Positions 51,349-60,505 of a stretch of DNA of 64,000 nt are shown here, in pieces (positions within the stretch are counted from its first letter, which is position 1; each line of letters begins with the position of its first letter). The DNA comes from Actinomadura luzonensis (GTDB lineage Bacteria; Actinomycetota; Actinomycetes; Streptosporangiales; Streptosporangiaceae): assembly GCF_022664455.2 (NCBI RefSeq), contig NZ_JAKRKC020000001.1, forward strand, positions 3,477,001-3,541,000, given 5' to 3'. The translations under genes and the position numbers were made by a program. The notes beneath the pieces were generated by a model. That model worked only from the letters and a program-made list of their open reading frames with translations, did no database searches and was not told where the DNA came from.

Positions 51349-52248
51349 TCAGTCCGCGTACTCGAGGCCTGTCTGGCGCTCGGCGGTGACCTCCAGGCAG
51401 ACCACGCCCTCGCGCGCAGGTATGACCTTGAACACGATCCAGTCGCCGCCCACCTGATCCGCGGCCAGTGGTTCGACCGTGTACCCGCCCTCATGGACCA
51501 CGACGCGGCGGAACTCCGCACTCAGGCCGTGCTTGCCGACCTCGGCCAGCACATCGTCGACGGTCCGGCCGCTCACCTTGACGCCGGCCAGCGGCTCTCC
51601 GGGACGGGTGGCCGACTGCCAGTTGTTCTCGTAGGGCTCCCCCGGCTTGGCCGGCCTGCCCAGCTCGAAGTGCACCACGTCGGGCGTACCCTTGACCGCC
51701 GCCGGGACGGTCACCACCATGAAGCAGCCGCTGTCGGCCAGATCGCAGTCCGCCGGCTCCTTGCGGGCTCCGATGGTCACGTTCACCGGGGCGTTGCCGC
51801 CACCCAGGCTCACGATCTCGCCGACCGCGCTGGGCGAGACCGGGATCACCCTGAGCTCGACGTTGAGGCCGAGGGAACGGAATGCCTCGGAGAACTTCCG
51901 CTGGTCCGCGTAGGGGTCCTTGATCCGGGCGACGTAGGTGTCGGCCTCCTCGTGGATCTCTACCGCGGAGTTGGCGTAGGAGGTCGCGACGCCGCTGAGC
52001 AGGCTTGGTCCGAGGACGACGCCGAGGGCGAGGACCGCGGAGGCGGCGAGCCCGAGCAGTGCGCGACGCCCGAGGCGATGCCCGCGCGGTCGTTGCAGGA
52101 GCGCCGCCGTCGTCGTGTCCCGCTCCTGAGCGAGGATGTCGGCGAACAGCGCCTGCGCGCGGGCGCCGCCAGCACGCCCGCCTGGTTCGTCCGGACTGAT
52201 CCGGGCCAGCGGCCTCAGCAGCTCGTTGATCTCGTCGATGTCCCTCAT
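51349..52248 (-). CDS. Membrane-anchored partner of the ECF sigma factor (CU044_5270-like)
   Basis: 299 residues. A short cytoplasmic N-terminus (MRDIDEINELLRPLARISPDEP) precedes one membrane helix (RALLGLAASAVLALGVVLGPSLLSGV) and an external domain with two cysteines in DCDLADSGCFMVV. It follows the sigma gene with an ATGA overlap, the usual place of an anti-sigma-type protein, though no zinc HxxxCxxC motif is visible. Confidence 0.75.
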   Translation of the reverse strand: MRDIDEINELLRPLARISPDEPGGRAGGARAQALFADILAQERDTTTAALLQRPRGHRLGRRALLGLAASAVLALGVVLGPSLLSGVATSYANSAVEIHEEADTYVARIKDPYADQRKFSEAFRSLGLNVELRVIPVSPSAVGEIVSLGGGNAPVNVTIGARKEPADCDLADSGCFMVVTVPAAVKGTPDVVHFELGRPAKPGEPYENNWQSATRPGEPLAGVKVSGRTVDDVLAEVGKHGLSAEFRRVVVHEGGYTVEPLAADQVGGDWIVFKVIPAREGVVCLEVTAERQTGLEYAD

Positions 52249-52790
52249 AGTGATCTCCCTGTGGGAACGACCGCGTCGGTCGGCGTGAATCGGACGTCGG
52301 CTACTTCGAGTGCCCGGGACAGGCGTCTGCGCGCGCGGTGGAGCCGGATACGGACGGCGTTGCGGGAGAGCCCCAGCATCGTGGCGATCTCCCTGCGGTC
52401 CAGGCCCTCCCACGCGACCAGCGCGAGCAGCTCGCGGTCGTCCTCAGGAAGCGTCGCGAACGCCTGGGCGATCGCGTTCCGCTCGGCGCTGCGGTCGGCG
52501 AGATCACCGTAGAGGTCGGCCATCTCCGCATCGAGGTCCCGGTGCCGCGCCTGGCGGCGCAGCGCGCTGCGGCGGTGGTCGGCCAGCACGTTGCGGGCCA
52601 CTCCGTAGACCCAGAGCCTCGCCTGCGCGCCCGGGGGCAGTTCCTCGATCTTGCGCCAGACGATGACGAAGGTCTCGGCGACCACGTCGGCCGCGTCCTG
52701 CGGCGAGTCGCAGCGGCGTCCGGCGTAGGCGGTGATCTGGTCGTAGGTCGCCCGGTAGACCGCTTCGAACCTGTGAGTGTCATCTGACAC
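52245..52790 (-). CDS. ECF-type RNA polymerase sigma factor
   Basis: 181 residues. Region 2 (FEAVYRATYDQITAYAGRRCDSPQDAADVVAETFVIVWRKIEELP) and region 4 (FATLPEDDRELLALVAWEGLDRREIATMLGLSRNAVRIRLHRARRRL) are clear. The GTG start lies inside GTGTCA-TC-TGACAC (52777-52790), an inverted repeat. It is coupled to its membrane partner by ATGA. Confidence 0.93.
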   Translation of the reverse strand: MSDDTHRFEAVYRATYDQITAYAGRRCDSPQDAADVVAETFVIVWRKIEELPPGAQARLWVYGVARNVLADHRRSALRRQARHRDLDAEMADLYGDLADRSAERNAIAQAFATLPEDDRELLALVAWEGLDRREIATMLGLSRNAVRIRLHRARRRLSRALEVADVRFTPTDAVVPTGRSL

Positions 52791-52987
52791 AGGCGGTTCC
52801 CATCGTGACGTCCTCCACTTCCGGAACGGGTACGAACGCTCTCTTCATGGGTGGAGGCGCCCCGATCATTTCGCTCGGAACCGGAGAATCTCGCGCGGCC
52901 TCACCGCTCTCCTGTCCAGAGTGGCTCGCGGAGAGCGGCGAGGCCGGCCTCCCGGGTCGTCGGGCGTGATCACTTCAGAATGCGGGC

Positions 52988-53671
52988 ATGGCTGAGCGAG
53001 TTCGCGTACGCGAGATCGATGATGACGCAGGCAACCGGCTGCTACGAATCGTGCGGCGGAGTTCCGGCTCCGTGGTCACCTGGCGGCGGGCGCAGATGGT
53101 GCTGTGGTCGGCGCAGGGCATGACCGTCCAGAAGATCGCGGAGCGGGCCTTCACCAGCAAAGGGCGGGTTCGCATTGTGATCCACAACTTCAACGCCGAC
53201 GGGTCCGACTCGTTGTATCCCAAATACAAGGGCGGGCGACAGCCGAAGTTCACCCTGCCCCAGCGGGTGGAGATCAAGAAGATCGCCAAGTCCAAGCCTG
53301 CCGAGCACGGTCTGCCGTTTTCCCGGTGGAGCCTGGTCAAGCTGGCCGACTTCCTGGTGGCAGAGGGGATGGTCGAGGACATCAGCCATGAGGGCCTGCG
53401 CGAGCTTCTACGTGCGGAAATGGTGTCTTTTCAAGCCATAAAGACGTGGAAGGGCTCTCGCGATCCGGATTACGCGGTCAAGAAGGCCCGCATCGAGCAT
53501 CTGTACGCGATCGCTGACGGTCAGGTCATCGCCGACGACGGCGAAGCCTCGGTCATCTTCTGTGTGGACGAGTTCGGGCCGCTCAACCTGCAACCGCGCT
53601 CGGGCAAGCAGTGGACCGACGTCGGTGGAAAGTACAAGGCCCCCGAGCGCGGGGAGGCGCGGCGGTGTTGA
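52988..53671 (+). pseudogene. IS630-family transposase, C-terminally truncated
   Basis: 227 residues starting MAERVRVREID. The N-terminal HTH (VVTWRRAQMVLWSAQGMTVQKIAERAFTSKGRVRIVIHNFNADGSDSLYPKYKGGRQPKFTLPQR) and the first catalytic Asp region (ASVIFCVDEFGPLNLQPRSGKQW) are intact. The frame ends at ERGEARRC, before the second Asp and the Glu of the DDE triad. Full-length members are about 360 residues. It is therefore inactive. Confidence 0.9.
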
Positions 53672-53811
53672 TGAGAGGAAGACCGGTCGCCGAGGCCGGG
53701 ATTGTGCGGGCGGGAGCGCCTTCGACTTGGGGTGCGGGTGTCGGCGGCACCGGCGATTCCAGTTCGGGTTGGACGTTGTTCGTGGCGCGCGGCGTCGTTC
53801 GCTCGTCCGGG

Positions 53812-54918
53812 TCAGGGTGGGCGTTGCCAGCGCCAGCCGGTTGAGTCTCGTCGGAGACGGTTCAGCTGGGTGGTGGACGAGGGCGGTGCCGGGGTGTCGT
53901 GGCGGGCCGCGAGGAGGAAGGCCAGGCGCGGGTTGTACCTCATGGTCAGCCAGGCCGCGCCGCTCAGGCACAGCGCCACGCCCGCGATGGCGAGCAGGCC
54001 GAACAGGGCTTGCCGGCTGTCGCCGCTCATGGTCTCGGTGACGTGCGGGGACATGAGCTGCTGTGGGAGCTGGGCGGACAGCTCGTCGCTGGCCAGCGTC
54101 CCGCTGCCGCGCGACGGGTCGCCGGAGTAGGAGGGATCGGTCGTGGTTGTGGAGCCGATGCCATTGGGGCCGCTGCCATTGGGGCCGCTGCCGTTCGGGC
54201 CGGTGCCGTTCGGGGTGCTGTTGCTGTCGGGGCTTCGGGGAGCGGAGGAGTCGTCGGCGTCGGTGGCCGCGTCTGGGGTGCTTGCGGCTGGGGCGTCAGG
54301 GCCGGTGGTGGGCGAATCGTTCTTCGGGGTGAGGGCCATGTCCGGTGCGCCGTTGGCGGCGGTGGAGGGGGCGGTGGCTGAGGTGTCGGCGTCCTTCCGG
54401 GTGGTGCCGGTAGAGGTCGAGGGGCCGGTGGCCGGGGAGCGGCCGTTCGTCGCTGAGGGGGCGGCGGCGCCGGCTGGGCCGCCCTTCGCCAGGCCGGTGG
54501 GCGGGCCCGGGGTCGCGGGGCTCGTTGCGGACGGGCGGCTCGCGGTGGAACTGCCTGATGTGGTGGAGGCGCCGCCGGCGGCGGGGGCGTCGCACAGGGT
54601 GCCGTGGGCGACGCATGCGAGGGAACTGCTGGACGGGGTGCGGGCCGATTTGGTGGTGGGGGTGCTGCGGCGGGTGGGCTTGCTCGTGCTCGACGGCGTA
54701 CGGCTCGTACGGGTGGCGCGCTGGGGCTGGTAGCGCGGAGCGGCGTCGTCATCGTCGTCATCGCCGCCGTCGTCGTCATCGGCGTGGGCGGCTGACGGAG
54801 GGAAGAAGGGCAAGGGCGGCGGTGCGTGCGGGCCCGGGTTCGCGGAGAAGACCGGGCAGCACACGAGGACGAACGCGACCGTGACGGCGGACAGCAGCCA
54901 CCGCATCCATCGACCCAT
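53812..54918 (-). CDS. Low-complexity secreted/membrane-anchored protein
   Basis: 368 residues from ATG 54918 (G-run 6-7 nt upstream). A signal-like helix (MRWLLSAVTVAFVLVCCPVFS), an acidic run of Asp (DDDDGGDDDDDD), a long Ser/Thr/Pro/Ala-rich stalk with two cysteines, and a C-terminal hydrophobic helix (ALFGLLAIAGVALCLSGAAWLTM) with a basic tail. GPNGS repeats sit in the stalk. It looks like a surface stalk protein. Unknown function. Confidence 0.65.
   Translation of the reverse strand: MGRWMRWLLSAVTVAFVLVCCPVFSANPGPHAPPPLPFFPPSAAHADDDDGGDDDDDDAAPRYQPQRATRTSRTPSSTSKPTRRSTPTTKSARTPSSSSLACVAHGTLCDAPAAGGASTTSGSSTASRPSATSPATPGPPTGLAKGGPAGAAAPSATNGRSPATGPSTSTGTTRKDADTSATAPSTAANGAPDMALTPKNDSPTTGPDAPAASTPDAATDADDSSAPRSPDSNSTPNGTGPNGSGPNGSGPNGIGSTTTTDPSYSGDPSRGSGTLASDELSAQLPQQLMSPHVTETMSGDSRQALFGLLAIAGVALCLSGAAWLTMRYNPRLAFLLAARHDTPAPPSSTTQLNRLRRDSTGWRWQRPP
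54161..54220 (-). repeat. Four 15-nt repeats in the stalk protein gene
   Basis: Two exact units (54161-54175, 54176-54190) and two diverged ones (54191-54205, 54206-54220) encode GPNGS-like repeats. Confidence 0.8.
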
Positions 54919-55084
54919 TTGGTGACCCCCAGGCTGCTCTGCGACGTGGGTCCACCTTCTCGGCGGGCGGTTAGACCATGGTGAGGGGTTCATTAGAGGG
55001 CTCTCATGATCAGGAGAGCCGCCTTCAAGGGAGGGAGCTGCCTCGGGTGCGGTGGTGGCAGGCGGGTGTCGGCGTCCGGGTGGA

Positions 55085-55684
55085 TCAGTTGGGGTGCTGC
55101 CGGCGGGTTTCATAGGCGTGCATGATTTCGCGGGCTTGGATCGGTGGGGTGGATTCGGCCAGGAGGCGGAGGGTATGGAGTTGGCGCTGCATCATGAACA
55201 GGTCGCCCCAGGCCAGGGCGCGGCGGCGGATGTGGTGGAGGGGGCCGTCGCCGGGTTCGCCGAGGTTCAGTTTCACCACGAGGCGGCTTTCGGCGGCGGC
55301 GGCTGCGGGGGCGTCGCGGACGGCGTAGGTGAGGGTCAGGGGGCCGAAGGCGCGCAGGGCGGATGGGGAGGTCAGTCGTAAGGTGAGCTGCTCGTCGGGG
55401 GTGAAGGTGGCGAGTTCGAAGATGGTCATGAAGCGCTGGCCGACGGCGAGCCGGTCGAGGCCGGGGGTGAGGGTGCGGGGGCTGCGGCGGCCCAGGTTGT
55501 CGAGCAGGTCGTAGCTGTAGGGGGCTGCTCGGAGTTGGCACAGCCAGCGGAACACTATGGGGCGGGGGGCGCGGATCGTTACCGCGCGGAACCAGGATTC
55601 GGCGGGGTTCGGGACGAGGTCGTCGCAGGGGTAGGGGGTTGCTCGTTCGGAGGCGTTCGTGCCCCAGGTTGTGGCTGTCGGCAT
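55085..55684 (-). CDS. SRPBCC family protein
   Basis: 199 residues. VTIRAPRPIVFRWLCQLRAAPYSYDLLDNLGRRSPRTLTPGLDRLAVGQRFMTIFELATF is a SRPBCC/polyketide-cyclase-like opening, continuing with beta strands and a C-terminal helix (HIRRRALAWGDLFMMQRQLHTLRLLAEST). ATG 55684 has GGAG 10 nt upstream, buried in an inverted repeat. Ligand unknown. Confidence 0.8.
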   Translation of the reverse strand: MPTATTWGTNASERATPYPCDDLVPNPAESWFRAVTIRAPRPIVFRWLCQLRAAPYSYDLLDNLGRRSPRTLTPGLDRLAVGQRFMTIFELATFTPDEQLTLRLTSPSALRAFGPLTLTYAVRDAPAAAAAESRLVVKLNLGEPGDGPLHHIRRRALAWGDLFMMQRQLHTLRLLAESTPPIQAREIMHAYETRRQHPN

Positions 55685-55688
55685 TGTT

Positions 55689-55720
55689 AGTCATCTCCGT
55701 GAATAGTCATGGAGATGACT
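55689..55720 (-). promoter_or_regulatory. Leader inverted repeat that can bury the Shine-Dalgarno
   Basis: AGTCATCTCC and GGAGATGACT (55720-55711 and 55698-55689 on the minus strand) form a perfect 10-bp stem containing the GGAG. A competing 6-bp stem AGTCAT-CTCC-ATGACT (55720-55705) would place CTCC in the loop and free the GGAG. As DNA, the three AGTCAT/ATGACT half-sites could also be a repressor site. Confidence 0.55.
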
Positions 55721-55846
55721 GTAGTTGGGGTCGGGGGCGGTTGGTAGTGGGCCCCGCATTTCGGGCGGTTTCGAGGAGGGCGGGCGTGTCAGCTCGTGGG
55801 GACGGCGGGGAGCGGCGGAGGGGCCGCGTCTGCGGTGGGCTGGGGA

Positions 55847-56701
55847 TCAGCGGGCGAGGCGGCCGAGGAGGGTGGCGGCTGCCGTGATGCCGAGGACGGC
55901 GGCCGCCGTCAGCACCGCGAAGTCCAGCCCGAGGTGGGACGGGACGCCCAGAAGCAGGCCGCGCAGCGCGTCCACCTCGTAGCTGAGCGGGTTGACCGCG
56001 CTGACGACGTGCAGCCAGGGCGGCATCGCGGTGGTCGGGTACAGGGCGTTGGAGGCGAAGAACAGCGGCATCGTGATCGCCTGGCCGATGCCCATGAGGC
56101 GGTCCCGCGTCCGCACGATGCCGGCGATCGTCACCGACAGGCACGAGAAGAACGCCGACCCGAGCACGACTGCGGCCAGCACCCCGGCCAGCCGCAGCGG
56201 GTTCCAGCTCAGGCCGACCCCGAGCAGCGCCGCGATGATCACCACGACCACCGCCTGCACGACGGCCTTCACCCCGGCCGCGAACGCCTTGCCCGTCACC
56301 AGCGCGGCCCGCGGCGTCGGCGTGACCAGCAGCTTGGTCAGCACCCCGGAGTCGCGTTCCCAGATGATGTGGATGCCGTAGAAGATGGCGATGAACATCG
56401 TGGACTGCGCGATGATGCCCGGCGCGAGGTAGTCGCGGTAGGGGATGCCGCCGGTCGGGATCACGTCGAGACGGGTGAAGGTCTCGCCGAAGATCAGCAG
56501 CCACAGGGCGGGCTGGACGGCCCGCGTGTACAGCTCGGTGCGGTCGTGGCGGAGCTTCTGCAGCTCCACCACGCACATCGCGGCGACCCTGGCGGGCACC
56601 AGCCGCCACCACGGCCGGTGCCGGGGCGGGACCAGCAGCAGGTCCAGGCCGGCCGGCGGGTCAGCCGACACGGGAGGCGGTGTTGCGGGTGCGGCGGACA
56701 T
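55847..56701 (-). CDS. ABC-2 type permease
   Basis: 284 residues with six membrane helices. [54 protein letters not shown] and [24 protein letters not shown] are typical of DrrB/NodJ-like exporters. It overlaps the ATPase gene by 41 nt. Last gene of a MarR-ATPase-permease operon. Confidence 0.92.
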   Translation of the reverse strand: MSAAPATPPPVSADPPAGLDLLLVPPRHRPWWRLVPARVAAMCVVELQKLRHDRTELYTRAVQPALWLLIFGETFTRLDVIPTGGIPYRDYLAPGIIAQSTMFIAIFYGIHIIWERDSGVLTKLLVTPTPRAALVTGKAFAAGVKAVVQAVVVVIIAALLGVGLSWNPLRLAGVLAAVVLGSAFFSCLSVTIAGIVRTRDRLMGIGQAITMPLFFASNALYPTTAMPPWLHVVSAVNPLSYEVDALRGLLLGVPSHLGLDFAVLTAAAVLGITAAATLLGRLAR

Positions 56702-57599
56702 CGCGGAACTCCCCTCCCTCTCCGGGGTCGTCGAGGCCGCTGCCGGCGACGTCGCGGAAGACGTCCTCCAGCGTCGGGGACGAGCCGTCGCCGCGGCGGG
56801 CGCGCAGGTCGTCGGTGAGCCGGGCGGGCGTGCCGAGCGCCCGCACCCGGCCCTTGTGCATGAGCGCCACCCGGTCGCAGTACTGGGCGGCCTCGTCCAT
56901 GTAGTGCGTGGTGACCAGGACGGTCATGCCGCCGGCGGCGCGCACCGCCAGGATGTGCTCCCACACGCCGGTGCGGGCGATGGGGTCGAGCCCGATCGTG
57001 GGCTCGTCCAGGATGAGCAGGCGCGGCGCGCTGACCAGCGCCTGGGCCAGCTCCAGGCGGCGCACCATGCCGCCGGAGTAGGTGCCGGCCATGCGGTCGG
57101 CGGCGTCGGCGAGGCCGACCGCCTCCAGTGCCTGGCCGACGCGGGCGGCCCGCTCGCGCCTGGGGACGTCGAAGACGCGGGCGAACAGGGCGACGTTCTC
57201 GCGGCCGGTCAGGCCGGCGTCGGCCGAGAGCTGCTGGGGGACGTACCCGAGCAGGCGGCGCACGGCCATGCGCTCGCCGGCGGCGTCGTGCCCGAAGACG
57301 CGCACCATGCCGCGCGGGACCGGCAGCAGCGTGGTCACGCAGCGGATCGCGGTGGTCTTGCCCGCGCCGTTGGGGCCGAGCAGGCCGAACACCTCGCCGG
57401 CGCCGACCGTCAGGTCGAGCCCGTCCACGGCGCGGGTGCCGCCGAAGCAGTAGCGCAGGCCGGAGCAGGTCACCGCGTCCACGGCCGTCGCGGGCTCGCG
57501 CGGGGCGTCCGTGTCCGCCGCGGGTCCGTGCAGAGCGTCGGCAGGGGCGTCCGTGTCCGTCGCGGGCTCGCGCGGGGCGTCGGCAGGGGCGTCCGTCAT
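56661..57599 (-). CDS. ABC transporter ATPase
   Basis: 312 residues. Walker [14 protein letters not shown], signature [15 protein letters not shown], Walker [16 protein letters not shown] and switch His ([18 protein letters not shown]) are intact. The first ~40 residues are a TDAPREPA repeat tail with no domain. Its ATG overlaps the MarR stop (ATGA). Exporter cargo unknown. Confidence 0.94.
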   Translation of the reverse strand: MTDAPADAPREPATDTDAPADALHGPAADTDAPREPATAVDAVTCSGLRYCFGGTRAVDGLDLTVGAGEVFGLLGPNGAGKTTAIRCVTTLLPVPRGMVRVFGHDAAGERMAVRRLLGYVPQQLSADAGLTGRENVALFARVFDVPRRERAARVGQALEAVGLADAADRMAGTYSGGMVRRLELAQALVSAPRLLILDEPTIGLDPIARTGVWEHILAVRAAGGMTVLVTTHYMDEAAQYCDRVALMHKGRVRALGTPARLTDDLRARRGDGSSPTLEDVFRDVAGSGLDDPGEGGEFRDVRRTRNTASRVG

Positions 57600-58051
57600 G
57601 GTGCCGTCACCTCCTCCTGCAGGCCGTCGGCCAGCCTGCGCAGGGCCGGGAGGGCCGCGGCGAGCGCGGCCCTGTCCTGTTCGGGAAGCCGTTCCAGCTG
57701 CTCGCGCACCAGCGCGACGCGCCGCTCCTGCCAGGCGCGCAGGCGCGCCTCCGCCTCGGACGTGGTACGCAGGCTGGCCGAACGCCGGTCGTCCTGGCGG
57801 GCCTCGCGGCGCAGCAGCCCGGCCGAGGTGAGCTGGTTGACCAGCGTCGAGACCGAGTTGCCCGCCAGGTACAGCTCCCTGGCCGCGGCCGAGACGCTGA
57901 TGCCCGGGTTCGCCGAGACCAGGCGCAGCAGCTCGACCTGCGCGCCGCGCAGCCGCGGGCCGGGCAGCTCCTGGCGCAGCCGGCGCCGGACGAGCCGGTG
58001 CACGCCGGTGAGGACGCCGACGAAGGCGTCCGGCAGATCCGCTCTGTCCAT
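57596..58051 (-). CDS. MarR family regulator
   Basis: 151 residues: [67 protein letters not shown] is the MarR winged helix. TAATAT (58064-58059) ends 7 nt before the ATG, so transcription is probably leaderless. First gene of the exporter operon it presumably controls. Confidence 0.94.
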   Translation of the reverse strand: MDRADLPDAFVGVLTGVHRLVRRRLRQELPGPRLRGAQVELLRLVSANPGISVSAAARELYLAGNSVSTLVNQLTSAGLLRREARQDDRRSASLRTTSEAEARLRAWQERRVALVREQLERLPEQDRAALAAALPALRRLADGLQEEVTAP

Positions 58052-58058
58052 GGGCGAG

Positions 58059-58064
58059 ATATTA
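58059..58064 (-). promoter_or_regulatory. -10 box of the marR-ABC operon
   Basis: TAATAT, 7 nt before the ATG. The -35 is weak (TTCCAG at 18 nt). Confidence 0.45.
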
Positions 58065-58107
58065 GCTCTGCTTACGACCTATCTGGAAGGCGGGTCGACA
58101 TTCCGCC

Positions 58108-58124
58108 GCCTTTACGTTGTAGAT
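58108..58124. promoter_or_regulatory. 17-nt element shared with 42521-42537
   Basis: GCCTTTACGTTGTAGAT, 75 nt upstream of the ThuA-like gene. A candidate operator for the sugar module. Confidence 0.45.
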
Positions 58125-58199
58125 CAGAAGTCGGGTCGTTCTCCCGCGGGGGCGGCGGGGCAGGAAAGGGGGCGACGAGGTACGACCGGAAGGAAACGG

Positions 58200-58988
58200 A
58201 TGGCGGTCAACGGCCAGCACGACACCCCACGGGACACCCCCCTCGACGACGTCCCCCGCACCACGCCACTCGGCGTCACCGTATGGAGCGAGAACTACCA
58301 CGAGCCGCGCGAGGAGGAGGTGCGCCGCCGCTACCCCGACGGCATCCACGGCGCCATCGCCGCCGGGCTGCGCGAGGAGCTGGGCGAGCGGGTGCGGGTG
58401 CGCACCGCCGTCCTGGAGGAGCCCGAGCACGGGCTGAGCGACGAGGCCCTCGCCGCGACCGACGTGCTCACCTGGTGGGGGCACATGGCGCACGAGGAGG
58501 TGGACGACAAGGTCGTCGAGCGCGTACGCCGCCGCGTGCTCGGCGGCATGGGCCTGATCGTGCTGCACTCCGGCCACTACAGCAAGATCTTCCGCGCGCT
58601 GATGGGCACCACGTGCACCCTGAACTGGCGCGACGACGGCGACCGCGAGCTGGTGTGGACGGTCGCCCCCGGCCATCCGATCGCCCGCGGCGTCCCCCGC
58701 CCGCTGGTGATCGAGGCGCAGGAGACCTACGGCGAGCCGTTCGGCGTCCCCGAGCCCGACGAGCTGGTCTTCATCAGCGGCTTCGCCGGGGGCGAGGTGT
58801 TCCGCAGCGGCTGCTGCTACCGGCGCGGCCTGGGCCGGGTCTTCTACTTCAGCCCCGGCGACCAGGAGTACCCGGTCTACCACCACCCGGGCGTGCGGCG
58901 GGTGCTGGCCAACGCGGTGCTGTGGGCCGCCCCGCAGGACCGGCCGGGCGAGCCCCTGCAGAACGCCCACGCCCCGATCACCTGGTGA
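58200..58988 (+). CDS. ThuA-like (trehalose utilization) family protein
   Basis: 262 residues. [55 protein letters not shown] and [19 protein letters not shown] are typical of the ThuA glutamine-amidotransferase-like fold. [34 protein letters not shown] closes it. ATG 58200 has AAGGAA upstream. It sits 10 nt before a Gfo/Idh/MocA gene; in Sinorhizobium ThuA/ThuB act together on trehalose-type disaccharides. Confidence 0.92.
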   Translation: MAVNGQHDTPRDTPLDDVPRTTPLGVTVWSENYHEPREEEVRRRYPDGIHGAIAAGLREELGERVRVRTAVLEEPEHGLSDEALAATDVLTWWGHMAHEEVDDKVVERVRRRVLGGMGLIVLHSGHYSKIFRALMGTTCTLNWRDDGDRELVWTVAPGHPIARGVPRPLVIEAQETYGEPFGVPEPDELVFISGFAGGEVFRSGCCYRRGLGRVFYFSPGDQEYPVYHHPGVRRVLANAVLWAAPQDRPGEPLQNAHAPITW

Positions 58989-58998
58989 GGGGGACACG

Positions 58999-60039
58999 AT
59001 GACGTTCGCGACAGTGGAGGAGGACCGGCCGCTGCGGGCGGTCGTGGTCGGCGCCGGGTTCATCGGCGGGCAGTGGGCTCCTGAGCTGCTCGCCCACCCC
59101 GAGGTCGAGCTGGCCGGCTGGGTCGACGTGGAGCCGGCGCGGGCGCGGGCCGCCGCTCGCGGGCTGGGGCTGCACGACCTGCCCACCGGCGCGTCCCTGA
59201 CCGCGCTGCTGGACGGCGAGGAGCCCGACTTCATCGTCAACTGCACGGTGCCGCAGGCCCACCACGAGGTGACGGTGACGGCGCTGCGCCGCGGGGTGGC
59301 GGTGCTGAGCGAGAAGCCGATGGCGGTCACGCTGGAGGAGGCGCGCGCGATGGTGCGGGCGTCGGAGGAGTCGCGGCGGCTGTTCATGGTCAGCCAGAAC
59401 CGCCGGCACATGCGCGGCCTGGCCGCCTTCCGGCGCACGGCCGGCGAGCTGGGGCCGCTCGGGCTGATGACGTCGGAGTTCTTCATGCCGTACCGGGGGG
59501 CGGCGTTCCTGGCGACGCTGGAGCACCCGCTGCTGCAGGACATGGCGATCCACCTGTTCGACGCCGCGCGGGCGGTGTCGGGGGCCGACCCGGTGTCGGT
59601 GTACTGCGAGTCGTTCCGGCCGCCGTGGACCTGGTACCCGGGTGCGTGCTCGGCCACGGCGATCTTCGAGATGACCGGCGGGCTGCGCTACACCTTCACC
59701 GGGAGCTGGTCGGCGCCCGGCCTGCCGACGTCGTGGACGGGCTCGTGGCGGGTGGCCGGCACGCGCGGCACCACCCGCTGGGACGGCGAGGGCGACCCGG
59801 TCGCCGAGCCGGCCAAGGGCGAGGTGGTGCGGGCGCACAAGCGCGAGGCCGACCCGCATCCGGAGCGGCCCCGCCGCTACACCGGGCTCGCCGAGGGGCT
59901 GGCGGAGTTCGTGGCGGGGCTGCGCACGGGGCGGGCGCCGCAGGGCGAGTGTCACGACAACATCCGCAGCCTGGCCATGGTGACGGCGGCGCTGGAGTCG
60001 GCCAGGACGGGAATGCGCACGCCCATCGTCATCTCTTGA
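58999..60039 (+). CDS. Gfo/Idh/MocA family oxidoreductase (ThuB-like partner)
   Basis: 346 residues. Rossmann motif VVVGAGFIGGQWAPEL and the family's EKP (VAVLSEKPMAVTLEEARAMV) are present, with a catalytic-like His in HPLLQDMAIHLFDAARAV. It follows the ThuA-like gene closely. It is probably an NAD(P)-dependent sugar dehydrogenase. Its stop lies inside the promoter of the next MarR gene. Confidence 0.92.
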   Translation: MTFATVEEDRPLRAVVVGAGFIGGQWAPELLAHPEVELAGWVDVEPARARAAARGLGLHDLPTGASLTALLDGEEPDFIVNCTVPQAHHEVTVTALRRGVAVLSEKPMAVTLEEARAMVRASEESRRLFMVSQNRRHMRGLAAFRRTAGELGPLGLMTSEFFMPYRGAAFLATLEHPLLQDMAIHLFDAARAVSGADPVSVYCESFRPPWTWYPGACSATAIFEMTGGLRYTFTGSWSAPGLPTSWTGSWRVAGTRGTTRWDGEGDPVAEPAKGEVVRAHKREADPHPERPRRYTGLAEGLAEFVAGLRTGRAPQGECHDNIRSLAMVTAALESARTGMRTPIVIS

Positions 60040-60064
60040 AGTGGTCAAGAGTTGCCGATATAAA
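60033..60064 (+). promoter_or_regulatory. Leaderless promoter with overlapping 7-bp operator
   Basis: TTGAAG (60036-60041), 17-nt spacer, TATAAA (60059-60064), 6 nt to GTG. CTCTTGA (60033-60039) and TCAAGAG (60045-60051) are a perfect inverted repeat over the -35 box. Confidence 0.75.
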
Positions 60065-60070
60065 GAGTGA

Positions 60071-60505
60071 GTGAGCGACGAGACGGACGAGGACAGGTTC
60101 TTCCGCGAGCTGGGGGGCGTCTGCGCCGAGCTGCGGCAGGCGTTCCCCCGGCACGTGGGCCTGAGCCCGCAGCGGGTGCAGCTCCTCGTCCGGCTGCGGC
60201 GCGACGGCGAGACCAGCCACAGCGACCTGCGCCGGGCGCTCGGCCTCGACGGGGCGACGGTGACCCGGCTGGTCAAGGAGTTCGAGGCGGAGGGCCTGGC
60301 CGGCCGCCGCCTCGACCCCGCCGACAACCGCTACACCCTCGCCGCGCTGACCGCCGAGGGCGAACGCGCCGCGGCCGAGCTGGAGCGCGCCCACCAGGCG
60401 TACCAGGAGCGGCTGCTCGACGGCGTCACCGAGCGCGAGCGCGAGCTGGTGCTGGACGTGCTGCGGCGGCTGCGCGCGAACATGACATCACAGGAGGAAC
60501 CATGA
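60071..60505 (+). CDS. MarR family regulator
   Basis: 144 residues from GTG 60071. HVGLSPQRVQLLVRLRRDGETSHSDLRRALGLDGATVTRLVKEFEAEGLAGRRLDPADNRYTLAALTAEGE is a MarR domain. The promoter and operator suggest autoregulation. Its stop overlaps the SnoaL-like gene (ATGA). Confidence 0.93.
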   Translation: MSDETDEDRFFRELGGVCAELRQAFPRHVGLSPQRVQLLVRLRRDGETSHSDLRRALGLDGATVTRLVKEFEAEGLAGRRLDPADNRYTLAALTAEGERAAAELERAHQAYQERLLDGVTERERELVLDVLRRLRANMTSQEEP

